A DNA stretch of 64,000 bases from Halomonas campaniensis (lineage in GTDB: Bacteria > Pseudomonadota > Gammaproteobacteria > Pseudomonadales > Halomonadaceae), in contig NZ_JACHZF010000011.1 of the NCBI RefSeq assembly GCF_014193375.1, forward strand, positions 81,884 to 145,883, written 5' to 3'. Position 1 is the first letter of the stretch, and every line of letters starts with the position of its first letter. A program made the position numbers and the translations under genes. This document shows positions 43,091-52,971 of this stretch, one piece after another. A model generated the notes under the pieces. It did no database searches. It worked only from the letters and a program-made list of their open reading frames with translations, and was not told the origin of the DNA.

Positions 43091-44182
43091 TCAGGCCAGA
43101 TGCCGCAGCGGCCGCACGTCCAGGGTCTTGGCCAGGGTCGCGTAGGCGACCTGGTTGGCACTGTCGAGGGGAATGCCCTCGGCGTCGCGTTGCGCCAGGT
43201 AGCGCCACTCGCGATCCCCGGGGGCCAGCACCTCGGCCCCGTCGACCGCCGGCTGGGCGCGCAGGTCGGCCAGGTACTCGGCCAGGCCAGCTGCGAAGGT
43301 CGCCCCGTCGACGAAGGCGGCCGGGTTCAGGGCCAGGAAGAAGTGCCCGACCCCGCGCGGGGTCGCCATGTCCGGCCCGCCCATGGGCAGCAGCCGGAAG
43401 CCGTTGAGCATGCCGGAGAGCGTCGAGCTCAGCACCTCCACCATGCCGCCGAGCCCCGCCCCCTTGAAGCCGAAGTCGCTGCCGCCCAGGGGCAGCAGGG
43501 CCGACACCTCGGCCGGCACCCGGGTCACCCGGCCCTCGGCGTCGGCGGCAACCTGGTCCGGCAGCTCGCGCCCGATGGCCCCGTACTGCTGCACGCGATT
43601 CCAGGGCACCGAACTGGTCGCCATGTCCAGCAGGTAGGGCGACTGCCCCTCCACCGGCGCGGCGAAGGCGATCGGGTTGGTGCCATGGAAGGGCGACAGC
43701 CCCTGGTGGAGCAGCACGAAGGGGTCGGAGTTGCAGAATGCCAGCCCGATCATGCCACGTTCGGCGGCGGCCAGCGCATAGCAGCCCGCGGCGCCGAAGT
43801 GGGAGGAGTGCCCCACCGCCACCGCCCCCATGCCGACCTCGTCGGCCATCTCCACCACATGGGCCATGGCGGTGTAGCCGGCCAGGTGGCCGAACCCATC
43901 CCCGGCATCAAGGACGCCGGTGGCCGGCAGGCGCCGGGTGAAATGCATCTCGGGCGCCCCCTTGATCCGCCCTCCCTCGAGGGCCCGGATATAGTGCGGC
44001 AGCAGCCGCAGGCCGTGGCTGTCGGTGCCCATGCGCGAGGCCGTGACCAGGGCGCGGGTCACCGCGGCCGAGGAGGCCGCGTCCGCACCGGCCCGCGTCA
44101 GCGCCTCGCCCATGAAGCGCTCCAGGTCGTCGACCGCGACGCGGACCTCCTGCTGTCGCGGGTCATGCCGGGTATCGTTCAT
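43091..44182 (-). CDS. Ldh/YlbC-family NAD(P)-dependent oxidoreductase
   Basis: A 363-residue member of the malate/L-lactate/ureidoglycolate/2,3-diketogulonate reductase family, which has its own non-Rossmann fold. Marks are RMGTDSHGLRLLPHYIRAL, the catalytic GHSSHFGAAGCYALAAAERGMIGLAFCNS, and PYLLDMATSSVPWNRV. It probably oxidises or reduces a 2-hydroxy or 2-keto acid derived from the TRAP substrate. The gene lies between dctM and the GntR gene in the same direction. The substrate cannot be assigned from sequence. Confidence 0.83.
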   Translation of the reverse strand: MNDTRHDPRQQEVRVAVDDLERFMGEALTRAGADAASSAAVTRALVTASRMGTDSHGLRLLPHYIRALEGGRIKGAPEMHFTRRLPATGVLDAGDGFGHLAGYTAMAHVVEMADEVGMGAVAVGHSSHFGAAGCYALAAAERGMIGLAFCNSDPFVLLHQGLSPFHGTNPIAFAAPVEGQSPYLLDMATSSVPWNRVQQYGAIGRELPDQVAADAEGRVTRVPAEVSALLPLGGSDFGFKGAGLGGMVEVLSSTLSGMLNGFRLLPMGGPDMATPRGVGHFFLALNPAAFVDGATFAAGLAEYLADLRAQPAVDGAEVLAPGDREWRYLAQRDAEGIPLDSANQVAYATLAKTLDVRPLRHLA

Positions 44183-44206
44183 CGTCGAATGGCTCCTCTC
44201 TTGGGA

Positions 44207-45586
44207 TCAGCGGTAGACCAGGGTGGGCAGCCACATGGACAGCGACGGGATGAAGGTCACCAGCAGCAGGCAGATCACCAGCGGGATCAGGAAGGGGATG
44301 GTGCCGCGCATGCAGCGCTCGAAGCTGACGTTGGCCACGCGGGAGAGCACGTAGAGCACCATGCCCACCGGCGGCGTCAGCAGGCCGATCATCAGGTTGA
44401 GTACCATGATCACCCCGAAGTGCACCGGATCGACCCCCACCGCGACGGCCAGCGGCAGCAGCACCGGCACCAGGATGGTGATGGCGGCAATGGTCTCCAT
44501 GAAGCAACCGACGATGATCAGCACGATGTTGGTCATCATCAGCACCGCCACCTTGCTGTCGGCGAAGGGACCGAGCAGGGCGATGACGCTCTGGGTGACC
44601 TGGTTGCTGGTGAGGATCCAGGCGAAGATCGACGCCGCCGAGACGATGAACAGGATCACCGCGGTGGTCTCGATGGTCTCCATGCTGACCCGCAGCAGCT
44701 TGCGCCAGGTCAGGGTGCGATAGACCACCACGCCGAGGATCAGCGCGTAGAAGACCGCGGCCACCGCGGCCTCGGTGGGCGTGAAGGCCCCGGTGATGAT
44801 GCCACCGACGATGATCACCGGCGTCATCAGCGACAGGAAGGCCCGGGCGAAGGTACGCCCCAGTACGCCGAACGAGAACACGGCATCGCGCTGGTAGCCG
44901 CGGCGCCGCGAGATCAAGAAGATCATCAGCATCAGCATCGCGCCCATCAGCAGCCCCGGAATCAGGCCAGCGGCGAACAGCTGCCCCACCGAGGCCGAGG
45001 CCATCACGCCGTAGATGACCATCGGCAGACTGGGGGGAATGATCGGCCCGATGGTCGACGAGGCCGCGGTGATGCCCACGGCGAACTCCTCGTCATAGCC
45101 GGCATCCTTCATCGCCTTCACCTCGATCATGCCGAGGCCGCCGGCGTCGGCCACCGCGGCGCCGGACATCCCCGAGAAGACGATGCTCGCCCCCACGTTG
45201 ACGTGCCCCAGGCCACCGCGCATCCAGCCCATCAGGGCCTTGGCGAAGTTGAAGATGCGCTCGGTGATACCGGCGTTGTTCATCAGGCTGCCGGCGAAGA
45301 TGAAGAAGGGGATCGCCAGCAGGGGAAAGCTGTCGATGCCGTTGATCATGCGGTGGGCGATGACCACGTTGGGCACCTGTCCGGTGATCAGCACGAACAG
45401 CAGGCAAGAGCCGGCCAGGCTGACCGCGATGGGCACGCCCAGCACCAGCATGGTGAACAGCGAGAAGAACAGGAACGCGAGATGGTAGCCCATCACCGCC
45501 AGGATCACGCAGCCGAGTACGGCCAGCGTCGATAGCAGCGGCGTGACGATGGGCTTCTGCCAACGCATCACGGAGAGTCGGGACAT
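44207..45586 (-). CDS. TRAP transporter large permease (DctM type)
   Basis: A 459-residue multi-span permease with the family block GMSGAAVADAGGLGMIEVKAMKDAGY and the late GLLTPPVGMVLYVLSRV. Two extra N-terminal helices (residues about 15-50) precede the canonical start. The ATG at 45586 has AAGAGG upstream. It is part of the dctPQM set of the sugar-acid operon. Confidence 0.9.
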   Translation of the reverse strand: MSRLSVMRWQKPIVTPLLSTLAVLGCVILAVMGYHLAFLFFSLFTMLVLGVPIAVSLAGSCLLFVLITGQVPNVVIAHRMINGIDSFPLLAIPFFIFAGSLMNNAGITERIFNFAKALMGWMRGGLGHVNVGASIVFSGMSGAAVADAGGLGMIEVKAMKDAGYDEEFAVGITAASSTIGPIIPPSLPMVIYGVMASASVGQLFAAGLIPGLLMGAMLMLMIFLISRRRGYQRDAVFSFGVLGRTFARAFLSLMTPVIIVGGIITGAFTPTEAAVAAVFYALILGVVVYRTLTWRKLLRVSMETIETTAVILFIVSAASIFAWILTSNQVTQSVIALLGPFADSKVAVLMMTNIVLIIVGCFMETIAAITILVPVLLPLAVAVGVDPVHFGVIMVLNLMIGLLTPPVGMVLYVLSRVANVSFERCMRGTIPFLIPLVICLLLVTFIPSLSMWLPTLVYR

Positions 45587-45633
45587 GCAGGGCCTCTTGC
45601 AGCGTTGTCGTTGTTGAGGGAGGTATTGCCCGG

Positions 45634-46167
45634 CTAGGAGCGACCCGGCTCGGAGAAATAGTGTTTCACCATGCGCTGGACGCCACGCAGGGCCATCATC
45701 ACGAAGGCGGCACAGACGGCGTAGTAGAGCACGCTCTTGGGCACGTCCACCGAGATCATCATGCCCCCGGTGCGGCCGGCCAGCTGATAGGTGATCCAGG
45801 CGAGCATGCTGTAGAACAGTACGCAGGCCAGGTCGACCAGGATATTGAGGATCCTGACCAGCCACGGCGGCATGTAGTGGTAGAAGAACTCCACCATGAT
45901 GTGGCTGCCCTTGCGCACGGCCATCACGCTGCCGATGAAACCCACCAGGATCAGCAGGTAGCGAGCGATCTCTTCCGTCCAGGTGGTGGAGTCGCCCATG
46001 ACATAGCGGGTGAAGAACTGCAGGAAGACGACGAAGATCAGCGCCCAGAACACCACCAGGGTGACATAGTCCTCGACGGCGTGATCGGCGAAACGGAAGT
46101 CGTCATCGTCCTCGAAGGCCGCCTCGAAATCGATGACGGGCCCCTGACCTTCGGGTTTTTCGGACAT
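45634..46167 (-). CDS. TRAP transporter small permease (DctQ type)
   Basis: A 177-residue four-helix protein with an acidic N-terminus and the DctQ pattern FFTRYVMGDSTTWTEEIARYLLILVGFIGSVMAVRKGSHIMVEFF. It lies between the binding-protein and large-permease genes, 47 bases before the latter's start. Confidence 0.9.
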   Translation of the reverse strand: MSEKPEGQGPVIDFEAAFEDDDDFRFADHAVEDYVTLVVFWALIFVVFLQFFTRYVMGDSTTWTEEIARYLLILVGFIGSVMAVRKGSHIMVEFFYHYMPPWLVRILNILVDLACVLFYSMLAWITYQLAGRTGGMMISVDVPKSVLYYAVCAAFVMMALRGVQRMVKHYFSEPGRS

Positions 46168-46234
46168 GGCTGGCCTCCTTGCCTGCGCCGCCCGGCGTAC
46201 CGGGCGGCGCAGGGGTCAGGATGAAGAGAAGGGG

Positions 46235-47230
46235 TTACTGACCGATCGCCTGCAGGCGGTCGTAGGTCTCTTCGTCCCAGGTGGCCGCGTCGCCCAGGTG
46301 ATGCGGCATCACCACGTCACGGAAGGGGGTGCGATCGACCTGGTTCACGGTGGTGCCCTGCTCCTCGAACCAGGCGACCAGGTCCTGTTCGGCCTGGACG
46401 ATCTCGGCGGTGTTGTTGCGCGCCGCCTCCTCGAACACCTCGCGGAAGATCTCGCGGTCCTCCTCGGAGAGCCGGTTCCAGCGCGGACCGCCGACGATGG
46501 TGATCAGGGAATCGGTGATGTGCCCGGTGAGGTTGATGTAGTCCTGGACCTCATGGAAGGCCTTGGCACGGATGGTCGGCAGCGGGTTCTCCTGGGCATC
46601 CACCACGCCCTGCTGCAGCGCCAGGTAGACCTCGTCGAAGGCGATCGGGGTCGGGTTGGCGCCGGCCGCCCGCGGAAACATCATGTAGAGGGGAGCGTTC
46701 GGCACGCGGATGCGCAGGTTCTCCATGTCCGCCGGGGTGTTGATGGCCTTGTTGGAGGTCACGTGACGCTCGCCGTAGTAGTTGAGCGCGACGGGCACGT
46801 TGCCGGTGGCATCCTGGTAGCCCTGGGCGATCTCCTGGAACAGGTCGCTGTCGGCATAGGCCTGCCAGTGATCGAAGTCGCGGAACATGTAGGCGGCACC
46901 GGCGATGCCGATGGGGCCGTAGGAGCGGCCGGCGAACTGGGTGCCGGTGTAGATCACGTCCACGGTGCCGAGCTCCAGGCCCTCGTTGATGTCCTCCTCC
47001 TTGCCCAGCGACGAGGCGGGGTGGACCTGCATGGTGTAGCGCCCCTCGGTGCGCTCCTCGATCTGCTCCGCGGCCCACTCGGCCCACTTGTGGAAGGGCT
47101 CGGAGGTCTCGTAGACGTGAGCGAAGCGAAGGGTCTCCTGGGCCTGGGCCATCCCGGCGATGCCGATGCTCGAGGCCAGCAGCGTCATGGATACCCAGCG
47201 AGCCAGCTTGAGTTGGCGTGGTTGAGTCAT
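46235..47230 (-). CDS. TRAP substrate-binding protein (DctP type), sugar-acid operon
   Basis: A 331-residue periplasmic protein with a signal peptide (MTLLASSIGIAGMAQAQ), then LRFAHVYETSEPFHKWAEWAAEQIEERTEG and the ligand-contacting region ENLRIRVPNAPLYMMFPRAAGANPTPIAFDEVYLALQQGVVDAQENPLP. The Arg in the RIRVP block normally grips a carboxylate. The pattern fits sugar-acid-binding (UctT/RhiA/SiaP-related) members. The ATG at 47230 has AAGGAG upstream. A palindromic element lies about 35 bases upstream of the start, within the 98 bases separating it from the kinase gene. Confidence 0.88.
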   Translation of the reverse strand: MTQPRQLKLARWVSMTLLASSIGIAGMAQAQETLRFAHVYETSEPFHKWAEWAAEQIEERTEGRYTMQVHPASSLGKEEDINEGLELGTVDVIYTGTQFAGRSYGPIGIAGAAYMFRDFDHWQAYADSDLFQEIAQGYQDATGNVPVALNYYGERHVTSNKAINTPADMENLRIRVPNAPLYMMFPRAAGANPTPIAFDEVYLALQQGVVDAQENPLPTIRAKAFHEVQDYINLTGHITDSLITIVGGPRWNRLSEEDREIFREVFEEAARNNTAEIVQAEQDLVAWFEEQGTTVNQVDRTPFRDVVMPHHLGDAATWDEETYDRLQAIGQ

Positions 47231-47261
47231 CTTGTTGTTCTCCTTAGGCTGAGTGTCGTGC

Positions 47262-47279
47262 TGTATACGTATCATACCA
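47262..47279. promoter_or_regulatory. Operator candidate upstream of the sugar-acid TRAP genes
   Basis: TGTATACGTATCATACCA contains the palindrome ATACGTAT and ends in TATCATACCA, close to TGTCATACCA at 36446. It allows the TRAP genes an internal promoter separate from the upstream kinase. Confidence 0.45.
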
Positions 47280-47328
47280 CCAGTGACCAAGTTAGACGCT
47301 CTGGCGTGGGCGCGCAATACCCGGATCG

Positions 47329-48525
47329 TCAACCTTGGTCACACTCGCTGGCGGCCCGTGTCGAGGCCGCCAGCTCCCGCTCGAGCGCCGCCAGCAGATC
47401 AGGCTCCCCGAAGCCTCCTGCCTTGGTGATCACCGGTCGCGCCGGGTCGCCCTCCAGGCGCCCCAGAGGCACACCCGGGGCCCACTCGGCCACCACCTCG
47501 ATGGACGCCACGCCGAGCCGCTGCAGCGCCGCCATGGCAGTGTCACCGCCGGTCAGCAACAACAGCCCGGCGCCCGCCGGCCACGCCGCCACCCGGCTCG
47601 CGACCCGCTCGCCCATGGCCGCGGCGACCGCCTCGGCCGAGGCCTGACCGGCCCCGGGCACCACCACCAGCCCCCCCTCCCCCGCTGGCGGCGCGGCCAT
47701 GCCCGGCCCCAGCGCCTCGACCACCGCCAGCCCGGGCGAGGTCTGGCGCAGGCGGGCCAGCTGCTCGGCGGCGCGGGGGCTTCTCGACCCCAGCGCATAG
47801 AGGCGCCGCGTTACCCCGGCAAGGGACGGCTGCCGGGGTCTGCCCTCGCCGAACAGCCGCCGGGCCATGGCGCCGGCCAGCCCCGCCGCTCCCACCGGCA
47901 GCCAGTCGGCGGCGGCCGCGCCCATGGCGTCCTGGATCCGCGCCAGGTCCGCCGGGACGGCCGCATCGCAGACGCAGTCGGTGTCCGGCAGTAGGGCCCC
48001 CGACAGCGGACGGTAGCGAGCCAGCGGCACGCCCGCCCCGGCGAACAGCCGGTCCAGCGGGCCCGCCGGCGGTGCCGAGCGGGCGTCCTGGCCATAAGCC
48101 GTGGCGGCCAGCGGCTCGCCGTCCACCCGCACCTCGGCGTCACGCACGGTGCGCCCCTGGGCCGGTACCGCCGGGGCCAGCAGCACACGGCGACCGGTGG
48201 CCCGGCGTAGCGCCAGGGCCTCGGCCACCACCTGGCCGCGCAGGGTCGAGTCGATCTTCTTGAACCACCACTCGGGGGCGAGGGGCGCCAGGGCGCGGGC
48301 TGCCCGGGCCACCCGCGCCGCGGCGGCCTCGGGCGCCAGGTGGCGGGACTCGGTATTCACGGCGATCACCTCGGGCATGTCGCCCGCCCAGGACGAAAGC
48401 GCCGTCTCCACTTGCTCCAGGGCGATCACCACCCGGGTCACGGCCCCCCTCGCGGCGAAGGGCGCGGCGGCATCCAGTGCCCCGGTCAGGTCGTCGGCGA
48501 CGATCGCCACCCGGCAGCGGCTCAT
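47329..48525 (-). CDS. Four-carbon acid sugar kinase family (DUF1537, DtnK/OtnK type)
   Basis: A 398-residue kinase with the DUF1537 opening [22 protein letters not shown], the mid block [11 protein letters not shown] and a C-terminal nucleotide-binding domain with [13 protein letters not shown]. Family members phosphorylate D-threonate, D- or L-erythronate or 2-keto-tetronates. It overlaps the pdxA2 gene upstream by four bases; that pairing is the known signature for D-threonate/D-erythronate routes, in which the phosphate ester is oxidised and decarboxylated to dihydroxyacetone phosphate. Confidence 0.85.
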   Translation of the reverse strand: MSRCRVAIVADDLTGALDAAAPFAARGAVTRVVIALEQVETALSSWAGDMPEVIAVNTESRHLAPEAAAARVARAARALAPLAPEWWFKKIDSTLRGQVVAEALALRRATGRRVLLAPAVPAQGRTVRDAEVRVDGEPLAATAYGQDARSAPPAGPLDRLFAGAGVPLARYRPLSGALLPDTDCVCDAAVPADLARIQDAMGAAAADWLPVGAAGLAGAMARRLFGEGRPRQPSLAGVTRRLYALGSRSPRAAEQLARLRQTSPGLAVVEALGPGMAAPPAGEGGLVVVPGAGQASAEAVAAAMGERVASRVAAWPAGAGLLLLTGGDTAMAALQRLGVASIEVVAEWAPGVPLGRLEGDPARPVITKAGGFGEPDLLAALERELAASTRAASECDQG

Positions 48526-49520
48526 GCAGACTGTCCTGCCACCAGCCGGCGGGCGTAGGCGATGGCCGAGCCCAGGTTGGTGGCATCCGCCCGCCCCTGC
48601 CAGGCGATATCGAAGGCCGTGCCGTGGTCCACCGAGGTGCGCTGGATCGGCAGGCCGAGGCTGACGTTGACCGTGGTATCGAAGGCGATCAGCTTGACCG
48701 GGATGTGGCCCTGGTCGTGGTACTGGGCCACCACCAGGTCGAACTCGCCGCGGCTCGCCCGGTAGAAGACGGTGTCCGCCGAGATCGGCCCTTGCACGTC
48801 CAGCCCTGCCTCGCGCAGTGCCCGCACCGTCGGGGCGATGATCCGGTCGTCCTCGTCGCCGAAGATCCCGCCCTCGCCGCAGTGGGGGTTGAGCCCGGCC
48901 ACCGCGATGCGCGGCGCCGCCATGCCCAGCTTGACCAGGTGCGCGTGGCCCGCCTTGACCGTGGCGGTGATGCGCTCGGGGGTGACCCGCTCGATCGCCT
49001 CGCGCAGCGACACATGGGTCGAGACATGCAGGGTCGAGAGCGTCTCGGAGGCGAGCAGCATGAACGAGGACGGCGCCCCGGTCAGCGCCGCCAGCATGCC
49101 GGTATGGCCGTCGTAGTGGTGGCCGGCGGCATGCAGCGCCGCCTTGTTGAGCGGGGCGGTGACGATCACCCCGGCGCGTCCCGACTGCACCAGCTCTACC
49201 GCCGCCTTCACGCAGCGAAAGGCCATGTCGCCGGCGGCGGCACTGATCTGACCGTCGGGCATCGCCTCGCCCGCGGGGTGCTCGACCACCGCCACCGCCA
49301 CGCTGTCCGCCGGCGCCGCCGGGGCATCGAGGGGGGCGAAGGTCAGCGCGGCCCCGAGCATCTCGGCGGCGCGGCGATAGATGGCCGGGTCGCCGACCAC
49401 CAGGGTGGTGGCGCGCTCGGCGGGCGTCATGGCCGCCAGGGCGCGGCAGATGATCTCGGGGCCGATCCCGGCCGGGTCGCCCATGGTGATGGCGATGTCG
49501 TAGCGGGTCGCGGTACTCAT
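48522..49520 (-). CDS. pdxA2: PdxA2-type 4-phosphothreonate/erythronate dehydrogenase
   Basis: A 332-residue homologue of 4-hydroxythreonine-4-phosphate dehydrogenase: [58 protein letters not shown] and [13 protein letters not shown] with the metal-binding His residues. Next to a DUF1537 kinase it is most likely the catabolic PdxA2, acting on 4-phospho-threonate or erythronate rather than in vitamin B6 synthesis. The ATG at 49520 overlaps the stop of the preceding SDR gene. Confidence 0.85.
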   Translation of the reverse strand: MSTATRYDIAITMGDPAGIGPEIICRALAAMTPAERATTLVVGDPAIYRRAAEMLGAALTFAPLDAPAAPADSVAVAVVEHPAGEAMPDGQISAAAGDMAFRCVKAAVELVQSGRAGVIVTAPLNKAALHAAGHHYDGHTGMLAALTGAPSSFMLLASETLSTLHVSTHVSLREAIERVTPERITATVKAGHAHLVKLGMAAPRIAVAGLNPHCGEGGIFGDEDDRIIAPTVRALREAGLDVQGPISADTVFYRASRGEFDLVVAQYHDQGHIPVKLIAFDTTVNVSLGLPIQRTSVDHGTAFDIAWQGRADATNLGSAIAYARRLVAGQSA

Positions 49521-50281
49521 GGCATCAGTTGCCCGCCGTTGACCTCGATCACCTGCCCGGTGACATAGCCGCTCAGCGCGTCGGTGGCCAGGAACAGGTA
49601 GGCCCCCACGCACTCTTCCGAGGTGCCCAGCCGGCCCATGGGAATCGAGGCGCGGGCCGCCGCCAGGTGGTCCTCGTTGGAGTGGCGGCCATGGAAGTCG
49701 GTGGCGATGGTGCCCGGGGCCACGGCATTGACGCGAATATGCTCGCCGGCCAGCTCCTTGGCCATGTTACGGGTCAGAGTGCTGACGAAGCCCTTGGCCG
49801 AGGCGTAGAGGCCGGCACCGAGCCCGCCGCCGTTGCGCGCGGCGATGGAGGTGGTATGGATGATGTTGCCGCCGCCCTGGCGGCGGAAATGGGCCACCGC
49901 CGCCCGACTCGCCATGACCACGGAACGGGCATTGAGATCCATCACCCGGTCGTACTGCCTGTCGTCCATCTCGTCCAGGGAGACCCGGCCCAGCATGTCG
50001 CCGGCGTTGTTGATCAGTACGTCCAGCCCGCCGAGCCCGCTGGCGGCCTCATCGACGATCCGCGTCGCCTCGCCGGCGCGACTGACATCGCCCTTGACCG
50101 TGAAGGCCTCGCCGCCGGCCTCACGGATTGCCTGCACCACCGCCTCGGCCGGCGCTTCGCTGGCGTGGTAGTGCACCGCCACCCTCGCCCCCAGCGCCCC
50201 CAGCTGCCTGGCGACCGCCGCGCCGATGCCCCGGCTGGCGCCGGTGATCAATACCCGTTTGCCCTTCCACTCGTCGAACAT
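49517..50281 (-). CDS. Short-chain dehydrogenase heading the four-carbon sugar-acid operon
   Basis: A 254-residue SDR with [24 protein letters not shown], the active-site YASAK and a [15 protein letters not shown] end. It resembles the FabG/KduD-like SDRs. It is first in the minus-strand operon and overlaps pdxA2 by four bases; it faces the 2-keto-3-deoxyxylonate dehydratase gene across a 196-base regulatory region. It may supply a tetronate from a precursor. Substrate unknown. Confidence 0.8.
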   Translation of the reverse strand: MFDEWKGKRVLITGASRGIGAAVARQLGALGARVAVHYHASEAPAEAVVQAIREAGGEAFTVKGDVSRAGEATRIVDEAASGLGGLDVLINNAGDMLGRVSLDEMDDRQYDRVMDLNARSVVMASRAAVAHFRRQGGGNIIHTTSIAARNGGGLGAGLYASAKGFVSTLTRNMAKELAGEHIRVNAVAPGTIATDFHGRHSNEDHLAAARASIPMGRLGTSEECVGAYLFLATDALSGYVTGQVIEVNGGQLMP

Positions 50282-50401
50282 GCCACTCTCCTGAAGGCTG
50301 GCGTGATGAACGACCCACTCTCCCAGCCCCTTCTCGGCCCGTGGCGATGGCTATCGACCCGAAACCGGAGGGTGCGCTAGAGTGAGTCACAGATGGCATA
50401 C

Positions 50402-50412
50402 CTGTCATACAG
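50402..50412. promoter_or_regulatory. Operator candidate between the SDR and the ketodeoxyxylonate dehydratase
   Basis: CTGTCATACAG is a perfect 11-base palindrome (CTGT-CAT-ACAG) containing TGTCATAC. A further half-site CATAC precedes it, and ACATGATAGG (50426-50435), shared with 34670-34679, follows. It can serve both divergent units. Confidence 0.6.
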
Positions 50413-50477
50413 CACGACATCAATAACATGATAGGCGCTGGCGGACCAACCGCCAGTTCGCCGACCCGGAGGCGCCG

Positions 50478-51641
50478 ATGAATCCCCTGTCCGTTGCAGA
50501 CTCTCTTCCCCATGACCTGACCGAGGCACGGCTGGTCGGCCGCGTCTGGTGCGATGGCGACCGCCCCGGCCCGGCGCTGGTCACGCTGCGCGAGGGCGAG
50601 GTGATCGACATAACGGCCCATGGGCCGACCATGGCCGACCTGCTGGAGCACGACGATCCGCTGACGGTGGTGCGCGACGCCGAGGGGACGTCGCTGGGCC
50701 GCCTGGAGGACCTGATCGCCAACTCCCAGGCGAGCCCGGCCCGGGCGCCCTACCTGCTGGCGCCCTGCGACCTCCAGGCCGTGAAGGCCTGCGGCGTGAC
50801 CTTCGCGGTCAGCCTGCTCGAGCGGGTCATCGAGGAGCAGGCCGGCGGCGACCCGGCCCGCGCCACCGAGCTGCGCAACGAGCTCCAGGCGATGATCGGC
50901 ACCGACCTGTCGCGCATCACCCCGGGGTCCGACGAGGCGATGGCCCTCAAGCAGGCCCTGCAGGCGCGGGGCGCCTGGTCCCAGTACATGGAGGTCGGCA
51001 TCGGGCCGGACGCAGAGGTGTTCACCAAGGCCCAGCCGCTCTCCTCGGTGGGCTTCGGTACCGCCGTGGGCCTGCATCCCGCCTCGCGCTGGAACAACCC
51101 CGAGCCGGAGATCGTGCTCGCCGTTGACAGCCGCGGCCGGGTCAAGGGCGCCACCCTCGGCAACGACGTCAACCTGCGCGACATCGAAGGGCGCAGCGCC
51201 CTGCTGCTGGGCAAGGCCAAGGACAACAACGCCTCCTGCGCCCTGGGCCCGTTCATCCGCCTGTTCGATGAGCGCTTCACCCTCGACAGCGTGCGCCAGT
51301 GCCAGGTCTCGCTGCGCATCGAGGGCGAGGACGACGGCTTCCGGCTAGAGGGAGCCAGCGACATGCGCGAGATCAGCCGCGACCCGCTCGACCTGGTCCG
51401 CCAGACCATCGGCGACCACCACCAGTACCCGGACGGCTTCATGCTGTTCCTCGGCACCATGTTCTCCCCCATCCAGGACCGCGATGGCCCGGGCCAGGGC
51501 TTCACCCACCACCTCGGCGACCGGGTCACCATCGCTACCCCTGCACTGGGCGCACTGGTCAACCCGGTCGGCCGCAGCGACCGGCTGCCGCCCTGGACCT
51601 TCGGCATCCGCGAGCTGATGCGCCACCTGGCAACCCGCTGA
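50478..51641 (+). CDS. xylX: 2-keto-3-deoxy-D-xylonate dehydratase (FAH superfamily, XylX type)
   Basis: A 387-residue FAH-superfamily enzyme, longer at the N-terminus than hydrolases of the family. It has KACGVTFAVSLLERVIEEQAGGDP, the metal-binding PEPEIVLAVDSRGRV and GNDVNLRDIEGRSALLLGKAKDNNASC. Length and arrangement match Caulobacter XylX, which dehydrates 2-keto-3-deoxyxylonate to 2-oxoglutarate semialdehyde, and the related ketodeoxyarabinonate dehydratases. With xylD and the semialdehyde dehydrogenase about 15 kb away it completes the Weimberg route. The next gene is L-fuconate dehydratase, 28 bases downstream. Confidence 0.82.
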   Translation: MNPLSVADSLPHDLTEARLVGRVWCDGDRPGPALVTLREGEVIDITAHGPTMADLLEHDDPLTVVRDAEGTSLGRLEDLIANSQASPARAPYLLAPCDLQAVKACGVTFAVSLLERVIEEQAGGDPARATELRNELQAMIGTDLSRITPGSDEAMALKQALQARGAWSQYMEVGIGPDAEVFTKAQPLSSVGFGTAVGLHPASRWNNPEPEIVLAVDSRGRVKGATLGNDVNLRDIEGRSALLLGKAKDNNASCALGPFIRLFDERFTLDSVRQCQVSLRIEGEDDGFRLEGASDMREISRDPLDLVRQTIGDHHQYPDGFMLFLGTMFSPIQDRDGPGQGFTHHLGDRVTIATPALGALVNPVGRSDRLPPWTFGIRELMRHLATR

Positions 51642-51668
51642 ACCGTCCACCCCCATTCGGAGCCAACC

Positions 51669-52970
51669 ATGACCACCATCACCCAAGTCGAGGTCCAGGA
51701 CATCCGCTTCCCGACCTCCCGCTCGCTGGACGGCTCGGACGCCATGAACGCCGCGCCCGACTACTCCGCCACCTACGTGATCCTCCACGTCGACGACGAA
51801 GGCCCCGAGGGGCACGGCCTGACCTTCACCATCGGCCGCGGCAACGAGATCGTCGTCACCGCGGTGCGCTCGCTGGCGCCGCTGGTCGAGGGGCGCTCCC
51901 TGGCCGCCATCACCGAGAACATGGGCGCCTTCTGGCGGGAGTTCACCGGCGACAGCCAGCTGCGCTGGATCGGCCCCGACAAGGGCGCCATCCACCTGGC
52001 CACCGCGGCCATCGTCAACGCCCTCTGGGACCTGTGGGCCAAGCGCGAGGGCAAGCCGGTATGGAAGCTGCTGGCCGACATGACCCCGGAGCAGCTGGTG
52101 CGCTGCCTCGACTTCCGCTTCGTCACCGACGCCCTGACCCCGGAGGAGGCGATCGCGCTGCTTCGCCGGCAGGAGGCCGGGAAGGCCGACCGCGAGGGCG
52201 AGATGCGCCGCGACGGCTACCCCGGCTACACCACCTCGGCGGGCTGGCTCGGCTACGACGACGACAAGGTGCGGCGCCTCGCCCGTGAGGCCCTGGCCCA
52301 GGGCTGGACCCACTTCAAGCAGAAGATCGGCGGCAACCTCGAGGAGGATGCTAGCCGCGCCGCGCTGCTGCGCGAGGAGATCGGCTGGGACAACGTGCTG
52401 ATGATGGATGCCAACCAGGTGTGGGAGGTCGACGAGACGGTGGCGAAGATGCGCCGCCTGGCCGAGTTCGACCCGCTATGGATCGAGGAGCCCACCAGCC
52501 CCGATGACATCCTCGGCCACGCCGAGATCCGCCACCGCGTGGCCCCCATCGGCGTGGCCAGCGGCGAGCACTGCCACAACAAGGTGATGTTCAAGCAGTT
52601 CTTCCAGGCCGAGGCGCTGGACTACTGCCAGCTCGATGCCGCCCGCCTCGGCGGGCTCAACGAGGTGATCCTGGTGATGCTGATGGCCGCCAAGTTCGGC
52701 GTGCCGGTCTGCCCCCACGGCGGCGGCGTGGGCCTGTGCGAATACACCCAGCACCTCTCGCTGTTCGACTACATCGCCGTCTCCGGCAGCCTCGATGGGC
52801 GCGTGCTGGAGTATGTCGACCACCTCCACGAGCACTTCCTCGATCCGGTGGTGATCGAGCGCGGTCGCTACCGGGTCCCCGAAGCGCCGGGCTACAGCAT
52901 CACCATGAGCCCCGACGCCCTGGCCCGGCACCGCTTCCCCGACGGCGCCGCCTGGCAGGAGGAGGCGTGA
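51669..52970 (+). CDS. fucD: L-fuconate dehydratase (enolase superfamily)
   Basis: A 433-residue enolase-superfamily enzyme that turns L-fuconate into 2-keto-3-deoxy-L-fuconate. The general base is in HFKQKIGGN, the metal ligands in MMDANQVWEVDE, WIEEPTSPDD and ASGEHCHN, and the second acid/base His in CPHGGGVGLCEY. GYPGYTTSAGWLGYDDDK is a recognisable FucD segment, and length agrees with the Xanthomonas enzyme. The ketodeoxyfuconate dehydrogenase and hydrolase are at 36508 and 37351. It lies in an operon between xylX and an FAD oxidoreductase. Confidence 0.9.
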   Translation: MTTITQVEVQDIRFPTSRSLDGSDAMNAAPDYSATYVILHVDDEGPEGHGLTFTIGRGNEIVVTAVRSLAPLVEGRSLAAITENMGAFWREFTGDSQLRWIGPDKGAIHLATAAIVNALWDLWAKREGKPVWKLLADMTPEQLVRCLDFRFVTDALTPEEAIALLRRQEAGKADREGEMRRDGYPGYTTSAGWLGYDDDKVRRLAREALAQGWTHFKQKIGGNLEEDASRAALLREEIGWDNVLMMDANQVWEVDETVAKMRRLAEFDPLWIEEPTSPDDILGHAEIRHRVAPIGVASGEHCHNKVMFKQFFQAEALDYCQLDAARLGGLNEVILVMLMAAKFGVPVCPHGGGVGLCEYTQHLSLFDYIAVSGSLDGRVLEYVDHLHEHFLDPVVIERGRYRVPEAPGYSITMSPDALARHRFPDGAAWQEEA

Positions 52971-52971
52971 C

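Noticed and set aside
42284..45535. Plus-strand frame of 1083 codons over the GntR, Ldh and TRAP genes
   Set aside because: It spans three genes with clear families on the minus strand and reads as His/Gln/Asp-rich antisense sequence.
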